Assembly: GCA_963556495.2 (NCBI GenBank)
Contig: OY747701.1
Location: forward strand, 35,890,001 to 35,954,000
Source of the DNA: Valencia hispanica
Lineage: Eukaryota; Chordata; Actinopteri; Cyprinodontiformes; Valenciidae
Length of the DNA stretch: 64,000 nt
Direction of reading: 5' to 3'
Of this stretch, positions 13,601 through 25,269 are shown in pieces. A program made the position numbers and the translations under genes. The notes beneath the pieces were generated by a model. That model had not been told where the DNA came from and did not search any database. It saw only the letters and a list, made by a program, of their open reading frames with translations. Every line of letters starts with the position of its first letter. Position 1 is the first letter of the stretch.

Positions 13601-16600
13601 ACCACCTTCTTTACATATGTTTTAAAACAACGGTAAACCAGAAATTTTAAAAAGAAGAAAAAAATCTTCCTATTTGGTTTCTCAGTGAGAAAGTGAGAAT
13701 TTTGCTACTACCTCCACTGTCAAAATTCAATATGGCTCCCTTGGAGATGAAACTAGGTGATAGCTGCAGTTATTTTTATTTTTGAGGATTTCCATCTCAT
13801 CAGATCTTTCACATACAAACTCATTTCGCCGTCTTGTTGCTACGGTGTTTGAAAGTACAGAGAAATACCATATTATTAGCATCCATTTGTATTAGCAGGT
13901 GACCTGGAGACTGACAATATCAATTGCTAAATCCCACAAGCTTTTTAACCTGGAACTAGAACATAATTAAGTTTAGCGTTATCTTATGTTCAGTTTATAA
14001 GCTCTACCTCATGGCTAATTTGTTTATATTTACTTTGCAAGTAGCAACGTTTTTTATGAGCACAAAAAGCATCCCATGCACCTCCAGTGGTACTTGTACC
14101 ACTGTCTGAGAACTGCTGATCTAAAGTAAACTACAGTGTTTGTGGCTCAGTACCTTTTTTCCTGCAAGATAAGACAGTTTATTGTTAATTAAATGTACAT
14201 AAAATAGAAATGTCTCTTCAGCTTTGAGCAAAGCAAAATCATCCAAATCATCAGTCATTGGCTCCAAGATTGTCAGAAGGGGCTAATCGGGTCAGAAATT
14301 GTCATGAAAATCTTACAGTGTGAATCAGGCTTTAGGAGGAGATTTGTCAAAAATGAGATCTATGGAAAGGTCCAAGGTGAAAACCCAGGCTGAGCAAAAA
14401 TAATCCTAAGATCCAACTAAAATTAGTTTAAAAAAAATAATCATGGTTTTCCCCAAGATTTTTGTAAAAAGTATTATTTTTACTGTCAAGACAAATACAG
14501 TTTCACTAAGAGCTGGTTTAAACCAATGATCTTAAGTGATCTAGTTTATTTCTATAATTCAATCTGTTCTGCTGTTTAACTCAGAGATGACCATGTAAGT
14601 ATGTTATATTAAGGGAGGTTTATAGGTCAGCAACTATCTTTACTGCTGTTGAAGCCCCTCTATTTTCTCTGAAGGCAGGGCCGTTATGACCTTTTATAAA
14701 TGTAATCTGCGCACAATAAGATTGAATCAGTTTTCCCACAATAATTCACAGGGGTTGGAATTAGAACCTTGATCCACTTCTTGATATTTTGTAATTATTG
14801 GGCTAAATAGAAACCTTTTAGCAGATCTACCATCCTTTCTCCCGAAGTTCCACGAATCTTCCCAAGTGCTTTCTAAGTGTGATGTTTATGCTCTCTTTTA
14901 CTCATAGTTTGGGACTTTTACTCATTTTTATGACGCTGTATAAGCCCCAAATCCTCAAAAGAACAATGGTGTGGAACATCATCTCTAGTTTGTCTGGTTA
15001 GCAGTTACAAAACCGACACAGATATAGCTGTTAGGACGCAGCTCCCTGCAGGCCACGTGGAATCATTTGCGCTAACAGCTAGGAGGAAATATTTTAACAC
15101 ATGGCATTGACTGATGAATTATTTCCTCCCAAAACTCATGGTTAGCCTAAAGCATTGTTTCTCAAACTATGGGGCGAGCCCCACTAGTGGGGCGCAGAGG
15201 TATTGCAGGTGGGGCGTGACATCAATGGGATTTAAATAGTTTTTCCCCCCCTAGATTCTGTCGCTGTGAATGTTTCACTGCACTGTAAATTAAATCAACC
15301 AGCTCCCCCCTCTCACAAAATTAAACACACTCAAATAAATTAGCAATTGTGATCATCATTATAAACAGAACCGGGACCTGGAACATCGGGCTGGGAGTTT
15401 GACGTTGGAATATATCGCAGCAGAACAAAACAGGCTGAAGTAGCCGCATTATCAGAGATTCCATCTACAAAATATACAAATATCTAAAAAGATCAGGGAA
15501 CGTTTCAGAGTAAGAGTCCCACGGTCAACCACTGAGGAAATACAGGGATGAGTATCTTGCTCTTTATTTATTTATTTTATTTTATTTCATTTTTTGTACT
15601 TTTGAAAGCTTTGTAAATTTGATAAAACTACAACTTTTATTTTCTCCAACTGTGAGCTGAAGTTCTACATGTAGCAACTACTGACAGCATATATTTCTGA
15701 GCCGGTTTTATACCAGTGCGCAACCCCTTTTTCCAACTATTTTATACCTATAAAAACTTGTAGACTAACTCGACTATTTAAATAAATAAAACACTTTAAA
15801 AATCAGGCGTGGTCACCATTCTGTTGGGGCGATAAAAGCATGGGGGGCTTGTGTATGCTCCTTTGTCCAAAGTGGGGAATGATAAAAAAAAGTTTGAGAA
15901 ACACTGGCCTAAAGGGACAACAACTATTGAGCATCTATGAAGGCATATGACCTTTTTGCAGTTAATTTTGTCCTCCATTTGCCAATGTGTCAGTGAATAG
16001 TTAAACAAGGAAAACATTCACAAGCTTGTTTGTCTTTGCAGCATTGCTATTAATGAAGCTTATTCATTGGGATTTTAAACAACCACTGTATGGAAATGTC
16101 AGTGGGTTTGTTTTGACTTTATTCTCAAACCTATTTCTTTAATCCTTGATGGTGTAGTGAAAATAAATAACTGGATATGTCTTCCTTTCATCGAGCATGT
16201 TCCAGTTTTATTTTCACCTTTGAATAGCAAACTGTTTTTACTGTGCTGTTAGGCCTTTCTGTTCCTAGTAGAGCATATTGCTGAGCTTTAGGAGACATTT
16301 TGTGCCCTTTTATTAACACATAACTGCTTTGTGTAAAATCTATTTTAATTAAATAAGTCGAAGCTTCTAAAACAAATGTTTATGGAAAAACACAAACTTT
16401 GAATTGTGTGTAACACAGTTATTAGTTACTACTTATAGTGGTCTCTGTGATTTAATTGTCTTTTAGCTGAATTCCCTCAAGCCGTTTCGATTGTGGTACA
16501 GAACATAAGGAAGCTGGTTTTACTGAAAGCTGATGGTAAATGTGTTCGATGAAAGCTGTTTTATATCTCCTCTCAGCTCTTATGAGTTGTTCTCTTTAGT

Positions 16601-19600
16601 GTTTTAGACTTTTGACATATCGACTTTGAGTATTGAAAGTCAATTTGTTCCTGAACAGAGATGGGACACACTTTAAAAGAAGATAAAAACACAAAGTAAG
16701 TGCTGTTGGATGTTGTTCACAATTTAATATGAATATGAATTTTGTTTTATTGCATGTGCTAAGTAGAAATTTGTGGATTGAATCAGGTTTTTGACAAAGA
16801 GAAGTTATGAGTCAACTGCAGAGTATAATCAGCTTGATTTCTTCAACGTGGACTTTAGTTTTTGTTTTGTACAGTTAGCTTTTTGTTGACTGTAAGAAGA
16901 CCTTAAACATGAAGGTCATGCGCAGATCATCCAGCCACCCACTTTGGCTCATGTAAAATTGAGTTACAAATGTGATTAATCCAAAAGGAAAATCCAGACA
17001 TTCCTCCAGCTCATTCTTGATGGATCCCAAGGTGTTCCCAAACCAGGAGGGATCCTACATCCTACCATCACTCATGAACAAGACAACATTCTTGGTATCC
17101 CTGACCTGGGAAAAGAACAGTGGGAGTCTTTTGGTTTGGTATGAGGCCTACACACCTTTTGTTCTTATGTCCACTTATTCAGTATGAAACCAAGGATGAG
17201 GTAATCACCAAATCACATGCCCCTTTACGATCATCTTTGTTCCTTGATCTGTATGTGTTTATTAATCCTTGCGATCAACTAAAAGGTCTCGAAACGGAAT
17301 GAGAGGTTGAAGTCACACTTTCAATATTATGCCCCTTATCTGCCTCAGGAGGTAGTCACAAATCCATAACTACTGAAAACCGTAAGGGTTAATAGACGAT
17401 TGTGGGATGACTGTGATGAAGTGATATGTTGCAAAGTAAAGATAGTTGCAGAAGTAGCAAGACTCCATGGTGCAGAGAGAAAAGAAGTTCAGCATGATCT
17501 TATAGAGTGCTTCTGATCTGAGAAATATGTGACCCAGAGGATCCTGAATCAAATAACATGCTTAGGATGGTGCACAACAATGTTGCTCGTAAGCCACACC
17601 CCTTTCTTTGCTCAACCTCCACTGCCTGGTCTGAAAGCACACAGGGCCCAGTGATCTCCACGGAGCGACCTGAATGAATGGAAACGAATCAGACTAAGAG
17701 TTCTGTAATGAGGGCTGTGTGTCTATTTCAGGGCTTATGATTTGAAAGGGTCTGTAGCCTAAAAGCTGGAAAGCAGCTTTAATCTAGACTCTTTCGTGCC
17801 ACCAGCGAGTCATGAAAAATTGTTGGAAGAAGTTGGTGATTTTGTGATCTGTATGTATCATATGTATTGACATTTTGCATATTCTGGTGCTGAAAGACAG
17901 AAAAGAAGCGAATGGTTTCAGGAAGTTGCATGGTGGATCAATTATCAAAGTTTCCCTGTAATGGGTTGTTTTTACTTTGCTGATGGAGGTTTTTCTTTCC
18001 TTTGTCGCTTATTACAAAAGAAAAGCTGGAAAGTCTGTGGCTGGGTGAATAGAGTAATAATGGCTTGCATTTATAGAGCGCTTTTCAAGACTCTCAAAGC
18101 GCTTTACAACTCCATTATTCATTCACTCTCACACTGGTGGAAGCAAGCTATGATTACAGCCACAGCTGCCCTGGGGCAGACTGACAGAAGCGAGGCTGCC
18201 ATATCGCGTCATATCGTGGCCCCTCTGCCCAACAAGGTAGGTGAAGTGTCTTGCCCAAGGACACAACGACATGTAGAAGGTGGAAGCTGGAATCGAACCC
18301 ACAATTTCTGGGTTGCAGGCTGACAACTCTACCACTGAGCTATAGCCACCCTGTAGTTGGCTTGTGATCGGAGAGTTGTAGGTTTGATTCTAGCGTTTGC
18401 CTGTCACATGTTGATGTGCCCCTGGGCCAGGCACTTAACCCCAAGTTGCCTACTGATCTGCGTATTGGTGTGTAAATGTATGTGTTTGTGAGTGAGAATG
18501 GGTGAATGTGGCTCCAGTGTAAAGCGCTGTGAATGGTCAGTATAGAAGTTCATTCCATTTGCCATTTACTATCCATTTGTATATGTTGACATATGTCTGA
18601 ATCTAAAAAACTGTTGTGACGGGGAACTTTCAAAATACTGTGAATTAATTGATTAGTATATGTCATGTAGAGATCATCAGTGTGTAAACAGATGTCAGTG
18701 AGCAGCAGATCTGAGGAGGACAGCCTCTGACCATGTTCCTTATACTCTCTAGCATGAAGTGATCCAGACATCAAGACTGTGTAGGGGAGACTGAGGAAGA
18801 TCATGTTGGATTACTAAATGGCATGTATCATTAGGAATAGGAGAGAGTGGGAGAGTTTGAGCATGGCACCATTCTGGGTGCACTGTTGGTCTTGTAATCT
18901 GGTCAGTCTACTTATAAAATATCTAAAACGCCTAATAGACTCCAGCCTCAAATTTGTTTTAAGGAAGAAGCTGTTTTTCTCTGACACTGTATTGAAAGTA
19001 TAAATCTCTTGCAGAAAGTAAATTTCTCTGACTCATGAATGTCTTGCATTGTAAAATAGATTCAATATATTCAGAAAAACAATAAAACAATACTATTAAA
19101 ATAAATGGCAACAAATAAGTATACCTTTATGAAAAAAATGTATTCATTGGATTTATAAAAATTTATTTTAGCATTCCGCTGAGATGTTTTTAAATCAATT
19201 GGGGAAATATTGCAGGAGGTGGGTGGTGTTTTGTTCTGTCAAGAGCCTTGTTGCAAAGGTTTACATAATCTGAAGTTGGTCAAGTCAAAATTGCATTGCA
19301 CACAAAAGCAGAGATTGTGAACTTAATCTAAATCTATATCTGCGAAGACCATTTGATCATTTTCCCTCCGTTTTGTTTTATTTTCCTACAGTCATTTAAA
19401 TGCCTAAAGAATTTACTAAAATATCCCTCAGACACTCTGTTGTGACCCTGCAACCCTGCTTGGATAAGCGAGTATAGACAATGGACGGTTTGATGGCTCC
19501 CTCAGACAGTAATGTTCTTGTAATATGTACCTTTGTTAGAACCTAAAGGCTACAGAGTGCTATTAAAGGATGCTGCTTGTGCTTTGTGAGCAGCAGAATG

Positions 19601-20504
19601 ACCCTAAACGAGGTTAAGCAAAGACGTGTGTGTACTAAGCAGATCATAAATATTACTCATTTTCCCTATCTCATCAATGTTCTTATAATCTAATGCCAGT
19701 GTGCAATGTAAACTCAACCCAACCATGCATATACATGTATACATATGCTACCTTCCAAAAGTATCAATTTTTCCTAGTTTTTTCATGTTACAATCACAAA
19801 CGTCCAAATAATTTAGTGATGCATGATTTTTCATTTTTTTCTTTTACAAATTAAAAAAATTGTGTTTATGTATTTAATCAACAACTTTGTAAAACCACAC
19901 TTTTACCTTTCTGAAGAAAAACATCCCACAGCATGATGCTGCCACCACCATGTTTTACCATAGGAACGGCGTGTTCAAGGTGATGTGCGGTGTTAGTTTT
20001 CTGCTATCTACAGCCTTTTTCAAGAAGCCCCAAAAAAAGTTCAAGGTGTATGAATACTTTTGCAAAGCACTGTACAGATGAACATCCTGTGGGTCAGATG
20101 CACATTAGTAATGGTAACAGATGTTCCCTTGGCATGTTTCTTTCTGCATCCTTCCTGATAAAATTATCTACTTAAAGAGAGGAAGAGATATAGTGTGGAT
20201 AAAAGTAATAGAGGTAAAGGGTAAAATATATATATGCTGCCTGATCATAAAAATATTAGAAAGCAGTCACCTAAGGAGAAAATAATGGGATGGTTGCCTG
20301 ATAAATTATTAAGTTCTTTTTTATCCCCATCCTTAGGGCGGACTGAGACAGGAGGATGACCTGGAGGTAGCTCGAGCAGGCCAGGAGCTGAACCAAGAGG
20401 TGAATCGTCTGATGGTGGCCATGAGGGACATGCTGGCAAACATCCGCTTTCAGGAGCCCCCCAGAGAGGACAACCCCTACAGGGATGAGGAGGAATGGGA
20501 CTGA
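1..20504 (+). CDS. tcf25: tcf25 (NULP1), C-terminal 422 codons, 5' end outside window
   Basis: Twelve exons join in frame to a stop: 1-54, 2455-2554, 3630-3723, 3814-3906, 7188-7293, 7379-7538, 7652-7739, 7970-8128, 8275-8365, 12135-12214, 12339-12414 and 20337-20504. All introns are GT-AG. The protein carries TCF25 family signatures such as [53 protein letters not shown] and FFRSLLPNF. It ends in an acidic RDEEEWD tail, like the mammalian end. The family is about 670 residues, so roughly the last 60% is here; the basic N-terminal region is missing. TCF25 is known as a nuclear repressor-type factor and as the homologue of yeast Rqc1 in the ribosome-associated quality control complex. Exon 4 ends in a split codon giving Cys where mammals have Ser. 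Intron 11 (7.9 kb) is swollen by transposons. Identity is very likely; exon edges are inferred from splice consensus and reading frame. Confidence 0.95.
55..2454. other. tcf25 intron 1 of the window, no gene seen
   Basis: This is a 2.4-kb GT-AG intron. It holds a GC-richer patch (about 840-1020) full of GCGTA-type words and an unclassified, possibly DNA-transposon-derived stretch up to about 1200. A TA microsatellite follows at 1562-1604. No coding potential is convincing on either strand. Confidence 0.6.
1562..1604. repeat. (TA)n microsatellite
   Basis: About 21 TA units in tcf25 intron 1, followed by three CCAAAGT-type units. Short open frames here (poly-Tyr/Ile) are products of the repeat. 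Confidence 0.95.
2608..2624 (+). repeat. G17 homopolymer in tcf25 intron 2 of the window
   Basis: Seventeen consecutive G lie 53 bp downstream of the donor at 2555. The rest of this intron (2555-3629) shows no gene or recognisable repeat. Confidence 0.9.
4409..6435 (+). mobile_element. degenerate Tc1-like transposon, interrupted by a LINE
   Basis: The left end carries the fish Tc1 terminal motif TTTGCAAAAGTATAAATACC. Next comes the 5' region of the transposase gene (ATGAAGACCAAGGAACACAG at 4745), full of stops. The part from 6067 to 6435 matches the Tc1 3' half (AGAATGGCCTAGTCAAAGAC, then CCCTAAAAGAGTTGCA) and ends near TGTGGAAAAGTCA without a clear right terminus. A LINE fragment sits between the halves (5393-6066). 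The copy lies in tcf25 intron 4 and cannot code. Confidence 0.8.
5393..6066 (+). mobile_element. 5'-truncated L2/Rex1-like LINE, RT C-terminal part and 3' tail
   Basis: The frame from about 5377 to 5832 reads the C-terminal half of a non-LTR reverse transcriptase, with [31 protein letters not shown] and [19 protein letters not shown] frame change near 5830 leads into the family's C-terminus ([19 protein letters not shown]). The 3' end has a short UTR with GGGATCAATAAAGTATT and a GAATT repeat tail. It is a dead copy without 5' ORF or endonuclease. Confidence 0.8.
9995..11572 (+). mobile_element. degenerate Tc1-like transposon, interrupted by a hAT MITE
   Basis: Transposase-derived blocks are recognisable: GACACAGCAAACATTGTG, GGTGGCAGCATCATGCTGTG near 10370, and ACAATGGAATGGGTTATACC near 10550. 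After the MITE, from 11273 on, the Tc1 3' part resumes (ACAAAGCTGATC, CTCAGGGAGGTTGAATACAT) and ends near 11572 with the TIR-like GTATGACTACTTCTGCAACGC. The left end is uncertain and may reach about 9750. It lies in tcf25 intron 9. Confidence 0.7.
10671..11272. mobile_element. hAT-like MITE with near-perfect 8-bp target duplication
   Basis: The ends read TAGTGGGCAAGATAAAC and (inverted) GTAGGGCTGGGCGATATGG, typical of the 'GGGCTGGGCGATAT' hAT MITE group in fish. Flanks are TTTAAATT and TTTAAATG, 7 of 8 identical. The inside is AT-rich and non-coding. Confidence 0.7.
15153..15906. mobile_element. 754-bp non-autonomous hAT element
   Basis: Terminal inverted repeats are CATTGTTTCTCAAACT at the left and AGTTTGAGAAACACTG at the right. 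They are flanked by a perfect 8-bp duplication GCCTAAAG (15145-15152 and 15907-15914). The subterminal GGGGCGAGCCCCACTAGTGG motif is typical of this hAT group. There is no transposase ORF. Confidence 0.92.
16985..17110 (-). mobile_element. RTE/Rex3-like LINE fragment
   Basis: CAGCTCATTCTTGATGGATC and CCCAAGGTGTTCCCAAACCA are diverged versions of an antisense Rex3/RTE reverse-transcriptase segment also present at 54740-55080. An internal deletion joins it to the later TCATGAACAAGAC part. Confidence 0.55.
17270..17780. repeat. unclassified dispersed repeat, copy A
   Basis: Blocks such as GAGAGGTTGAAGT, CAATATTATGCCCCTT, CTGAAAGCACA and CTTATGATTTGAAAGGGTC recur in the same order, diverged, at 24810-25240. 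The class is not recognised; no ORF is conserved. Confidence 0.45.
18046..18352 (-). mobile_element. tRNA-Cys-related SINE, minus strand
   Basis: Read on the minus strand, the head at 18290-18352 has an A box-like TATAGCTCAGTGGTAGAG, a CCTGCAA anticodon-loop-like segment (GCA, as in tRNA-Cys) and a B box GGGTTCGATTCC. The body follows (CTTGGGCAAGACACTTCACC), then a tail with AAGCGCTTTGAGAGTC. It is not a functional tRNA: the stems are imperfect and the SINE body continues without a break. Confidence 0.75.
18353..18556 (+). mobile_element. related tRNA-derived SINE, plus strand
   Basis: A degraded B box (GGTTTGATTC, 18381-18390) is followed by CCTGGGCCAGGCACTTAACC and the tail GTAAAGCGCTGTGAATGGTC. 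This is the same body and tail plan as the minus-strand copy next to it, so the two heads abut near 18352. Confidence 0.7.
19751..20072 (-). mobile_element. internally deleted Tc1-like element
   Basis: TIR remnants CTTCCAAAAGTATCAATTTT (left) and AGTGCTTTGCAAAAGTATTC (right, inverted) bracket a short inside. It keeps the antisense transposase motif block CACAGCATGATGCTGCCACC. TA dinucleotides flank both ends. It lies about 260 bp before the last tcf25 exon. Confidence 0.75.
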
Positions 20505-20544
20505 AAGGGCAGCGGTCAAACAAGTGTTGTATGCAAAGAGTTTA

Positions 20545-20550
20545 AATAAA
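20545..20550 (+). terminator. tcf25 poly(A) signal
   Basis: An AATAAA hexamer lies 41 bp after the tcf25 stop codon, which would give a very short 3' UTR. It is the first hexamer downstream. The call rests on position and motif only. Confidence 0.6.
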
Positions 20551-21879
20551 AACAGAAAACATGTTCTTGTGGTCATGAACTGATGGAGTTGGAAATCTTA
20601 ACCGTGTTTTTTTTTTCTATTGTCCAGAAAGGTAAACTCTGCTTTACCTATAGGAAAATCCAAATGGTTTTAACTAGGGTAAACTCTTTTCAGCTTCTTC
20701 ACTTATTAATATAATGCTGACAAATAACTAGCACCTCTTCTTTCCCTTAGATCATTGGTGTTTGCAGACAAAATTGAACACCTTTAATGATGGTGAAAAC
20801 AGTTTAACTACAGTTATACAGAATCGCAATATATTCCATTTGAAAGCAATTTATTAATTGTTTTTGTCACTGAGGCCAAAATGTCTGTTAAATTGAACAC
20901 GTTTTTACTTCTGTTTTACTTGGAGAGGGAAAAATATTGGCAAGAAAAGAAACAGCGGTACAAGTATTTATTTTGTTTCTTTTGGTTTTGGCACATTAAG
21001 TAATTTCCAGACTTTAAATATTTAATCACTTTTTATTGAAAATTACCTAACTCGCCTGTCATACTTTAGTTTTATTTCACAATGAACACACTGATTAAAC
21101 AGTTTTTATTTTTTCAAACCACTTAAATGGGGAAACCATTAAAAATATATTGAAGTGTATATAAGTTCAATGAAATTAAAGCTGATGATGTAAGGGGAGC
21201 TGACAGTTCATCTTAATGTGGAAATGAATATACCAATAAATTCTTTTTCAATAGCAATTTCTTTTGTTTGAATTTGCTGAATAACTTAAAATTTATTTTA
21301 ATTCACCTGATTTTTATGACAAATTTAGAAAAGTTTTGAAATCTCAGGTGACTTCCAAGACCAACAGGTTCAATTCCTTTCCAAATACTACCGAATTTGG
21401 TCCAAATTCAGTTCAAATCAAGTAAGCACTGAGTAAGCATTTGGTGATAGTGGAAAATAATAATTCCCTTTTAACAGGAAGAAACCTCTAGCACAGTGGT
21501 CTGCCACCTATGGCTTCATGTGGCCCTGTGGGGGCCCCACCATGGCCAAAGTTTGGTCAAAAGAATTTGTAGGATTTAGCAATGTTTTTAATATATATTT
21601 TAATAAAAGAAGACATAACAGTTTTTCTGTGTATTTTGGTTCAACATCTGCATAGAAACTCAACAGGATGAAACTAATGGAACAAGAAATCCTTATTTTT
21701 TCTTGACTAATTATTTTTTTCCATTAGGGTGCAAAGTACATGCTTCTCTTTATTTCCCATAAAAATTGAATTTCTATTTAAAAAAATGTATCTGGTCAGA
21801 TAAACAAACTTGAACCTTTTGGCATGACATACAAATTGCTACGTGATGTGGGAAACTTCTAAGGTACATCAACCTAAAC

Positions 21880-22392
21880 ACAAACATGCAGGGGGCAGCA
21901 TCAAGCTGTGTATATCCGTTTCATTTAGAGAGAGAGAGAAGGGGAGATGGATGGATGGATGGATGGATGGATGGATGGATGGATGGATGCAGGGCAGTCC
22001 TAGAAGCAAACCTGTTAAAACGGCGAAATTCACCTTCTAGAAGAACAGCGACCCTAAACATTCATACAGCTTGAGGAACAGGTAATAGGTTTAGATCAAA
22101 GAAAAATGTATGTTTTGGAATGGTCCAGTCAAATTCAAATCTAACACTAATTTTCAATCTGTGAAAAAACTTGACACATGGTGTTCACGGATGCTCTCCA
22201 TCCAGTTTATTAGGAGTTAGGAGGAATGTAATATTTATTTTTAATATATTTATTGCAATTCAAAGCTATCAACTACACAACTTTCTGTTGGTTTATTAGA
22301 TAAATCCCAATAAGATACATTGAAGTCAGGGATTGTGGTGTGAAATATTGGGAAACTGTTCAGGGGGTGTGAATACTTGTGTAAGACACTGT
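21880..22392 (+). mobile_element. Tc1-like fragment with embedded GGAT microsatellite
   Basis: Transposase-region blocks GGGGGCAGCATCAAGCTGTG and AACAGCGACCCTAAACATTC, and the 3' block GATGCTCTCCATCCAG, are present, followed by a TIR-like GGGGGTGTGAATACTTGTGT. About ten GGAT units (21947-21988) have grown inside. Confidence 0.75.
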
Positions 22393-23770
22393 CGCTTCTA
22401 ATTTAGTGGTTTCACCCAGGAAAGAGATACAGCTCGATACAGAAGCGAAGCCATTATGGGAGATTATTATGCATCAAAACTAAAGTAAAAAAAAAAGTTT
22501 TTGATAAATGTCCTAAAACATGAGAAACCCCGCTGAAACCTTCTTGTGGACCAGCAGGTGGACTTTTTTTCATTTCACTTGTGTGCATCTCATTTAAGCT
22601 GTAAAATTCACCCACAACTTCAGTTTGTCTCAGTTTGGCACAGTTACTTTTGTAGTTGCAGTCCATTAGGTTAAACAACGTTTGTGAAAACGGAAGATAT
22701 TTCTGTTTTTGCTGAACTGATTATTGAGCTGATTATTTTTCTCTTCATCTAACTTTGAGATGCTCATGTTGTCCCATGGGTGACTTCTTTGGTAGAAACT
22801 GAATCCAGAGAGCAGAACCTCTCTTCTTCCAGCATGACAATAAATTATTCTTGATTATCTCTGGTTTTGTTCACTATTTGTTTCAGTCTTGTCATGCTGT
22901 TTATACAGATGTTTATCTCTGGAAGAAAATGTTGTTATTTCTGATAGGGAGCAGAGTGCCCGAACATAACTTAATTTGACTGAATCAATTGACTTAATTG
23001 ACTTTATGCTTGGCTTGGCTTATCTTGGTGCTCCTGTCAAACATCTTGGACAAGAAAATAACCATAAACGGAGAGATGATCACTTGTAGTCCTTTAGTTT
23101 TGAGATCCTGTGTGCTTTTCTTCTTTTTTCTCCTAAATTTTAAGAAATCACCTGACACTCAAACAGATGACACCAACACTGCAGACTCTGGATACCCACA
23201 TATTGCTGCAGCGGATGCCAGCAGTTAGTGCTGCCACTGCAGCTACACTAGCTTTCTGACTCAGTAAGCCACACAGTGTGGGTAGATGTCCTCGGTGAGC
23301 AAATGAAGTCATTAAGTGCACCTGAAGCTATAACTGAGGTTGGAGGAACTTTTCATGTGATTCTTCCGCTTTAATAGCAAGGCTTTCACACATACCCGGG
23401 GGTTTATGGAGGCACAGACTCAACTCATCAAACATACCAAAAGGTGGAATAAAGTAATTCCAGTTTTTGCGAGTCCTAAATTAAAATTTCTGACACAATA
23501 GAACAAAGAAAAGTAAAAGTCATGTTTAGATTAAATACACGCAATAGGATTTAGTTCAAGCATTTGTTTCAGGCAAATTGTTGGCCGGTAAAGCACAGTG
23601 ATACCATAATTATTTCCCCACATATTTGCAGTTTTGTTTGTGTGGGCAGTTTTTCCTTCCACACAGTTTTTAATTATTATGCTTAAGTACATCACTCTGT
23701 GAATAGCCAGCTTGTTTAGCAATTACTTCTCTGGCTTATCATCCTACTGGGGCATATTGATGACTGCTGG

Positions 23771-24150
23771 ATGACTGTTAACTTCATCTTCTCCAGGATT
23801 GTGTCGGCCATAAAATCACTAAGCAAAATCATAACACAACTTCAGTCATTTGTAGACCAAAACTCAATATTAAAACATTTTCAGTCAGCTTTTAGGTCCC
23901 GACATAGTACTGAATCAGCACTATTAAAAGTCCAAAATGGCATTCTACTGGCAGTAGACAACAGATCACCCATTATTTTGGTGCTTCTTGATCTTTCAGC
24001 TGGTCAGTCATATTTCAGGAACTTATTTATAGCTTTTTCTGTCTTCTAGTGAGTCTGTGATTTTTATATCTGATGTTGTTTAATGTGAAGCACTTTGTTC
24101 ACCCTCTGGGCTGTGTAAAGTCCTATATAAATAAAATTTTATTTGATTTA
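23771..24150 (+). mobile_element. L2-like LINE: RT fragment fused to 3' tail
   Basis: The frame at 23771-24049 reads reverse-transcriptase fingers (FVDQNSILKHFQSAFRSRHS, ESALLKV, ILVLLDLSA) and stops just before the expected AFDTVDH catalytic block. It then jumps directly to a 3' UTR ending in GTAAAGTCCTATATAAATAA. It is internally deleted and cannot be active. Confidence 0.75.
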
Positions 24151-24809
24151 AGCAGTTCAGTTTTAAAAATCCCTTTTTCTTAATTGGTATTAAGTGATAC
24201 ACAATTCTTTTGAGTTTTTATTTTATGCTAGCCCTAAACAAAATCTTTTAAATATGAATAAATGTTTAAAATACACACATTTGTATACAATGAATCTAAA
24301 AATGAAACAATTTTAATTGAATTATTTATTTACATGAACTTTTTTGATGATATTAAAACTTATTTATATATGCTTGAATGTATAGAAAGGTTATGCATGT
24401 TTTCCATTCATCAAGAAACCCTTAATTGTTTCCAAACAAGCCCATTTATTATTAGTATGTGTTATTTGTTGCATGACCACCGTTTTGATAGCAGTGCTGT
24501 TTAGAGAAATTTGACCTAATGGCCTGTCATATCTGTTTGTCATTTGAAGGATGCAGCTGTGAACAGGAGCACATCAGGTGTCACAAACAAGTCTGGGTTT
24601 TTGACAGGCAAAGGGATTTTCACAGAAATAAGAACAAAGGTGGTCGAAAGCGAAGTAAATATTGAAAATCATCATTTTGGGTTTTCCAAATAAGAGTAAA
24701 AGTACCATAAACATAAAAGAGTTGCCCCTTTTAGTAGAGCATCCCGTTTTACCTAAATCTACAGGTGTTCTGGTTTCTTTATCCCCCTTAATGAGCAGAT
24801 TGATTGCAA

Positions 24810-25240
24810 CACAAAATATGAGGTTGAGGTTGAAGTTAACCCACCAATATTACACCCTTAATCCACCTCGGGATTGTTTATAAACTTCTAAACTCTGTAA
24901 CTTGTTAATATGGAATTGTGGAAAGAGTGGGATGTAGTATGATATAAAGCAAAGAAAACAGTACAGTGTACAGAGCATCTCCACCAAGGGGCTGTAACAC
25001 ACACCTCAGCCACATACTGTGTAAATCCCCAACACACATTACACTACAAGGAATGCTTTGAGTTATAAGCTATGCTCCTTTCAGCATCCTCATCTGCACC
25101 TACTGAAAGCACAGCCAGATCATTGCAAAGCAACTCTTATGATGATGTGAAAGGATAAAGTGATCTACTGTATAAGGGAGGGGGGGGCTATGATCTGAAA
25201 TGGTCCCATGGTCAATGTACAAACAGTGGGGGGATTGCGC
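24810..25240. repeat. unclassified dispersed repeat, copy B
   Basis: Diverged partner of the repeat at 17270-17780, with GAGGTTGAAGTTAACCCACC, CAATATTACACCCTTAATCC, CTGAAAGCACAG and CTATGATCTGAAATGGTCC in the same order. Confidence 0.45.
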
Positions 25241-25269
25241 TTTCATAGTGGTGGGACCAACTCTTTGAA

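Larger units (their letters stand above)
12415..20336. other. tcf25 intron 11, 7.9 kb, repeat-rich
   Basis: No coding exon is seen between the exon ending 12414 and the last exon. Between 12415 and 15144 I recognise no specific element. From 15145 on it contains a hAT element, an RTE fragment, an unclassified dispersed repeat, a SINE pair and a Tc1 deletion derivative, listed separately. The stretches between them look like ordinary AT-rich intron. Confidence 0.7.

Noticed and set aside
18290..18352. A functional tRNA-Cys gene
   Set aside because: A and B boxes are present, but the acceptor stem does not close and the sequence continues into a SINE body and tail.
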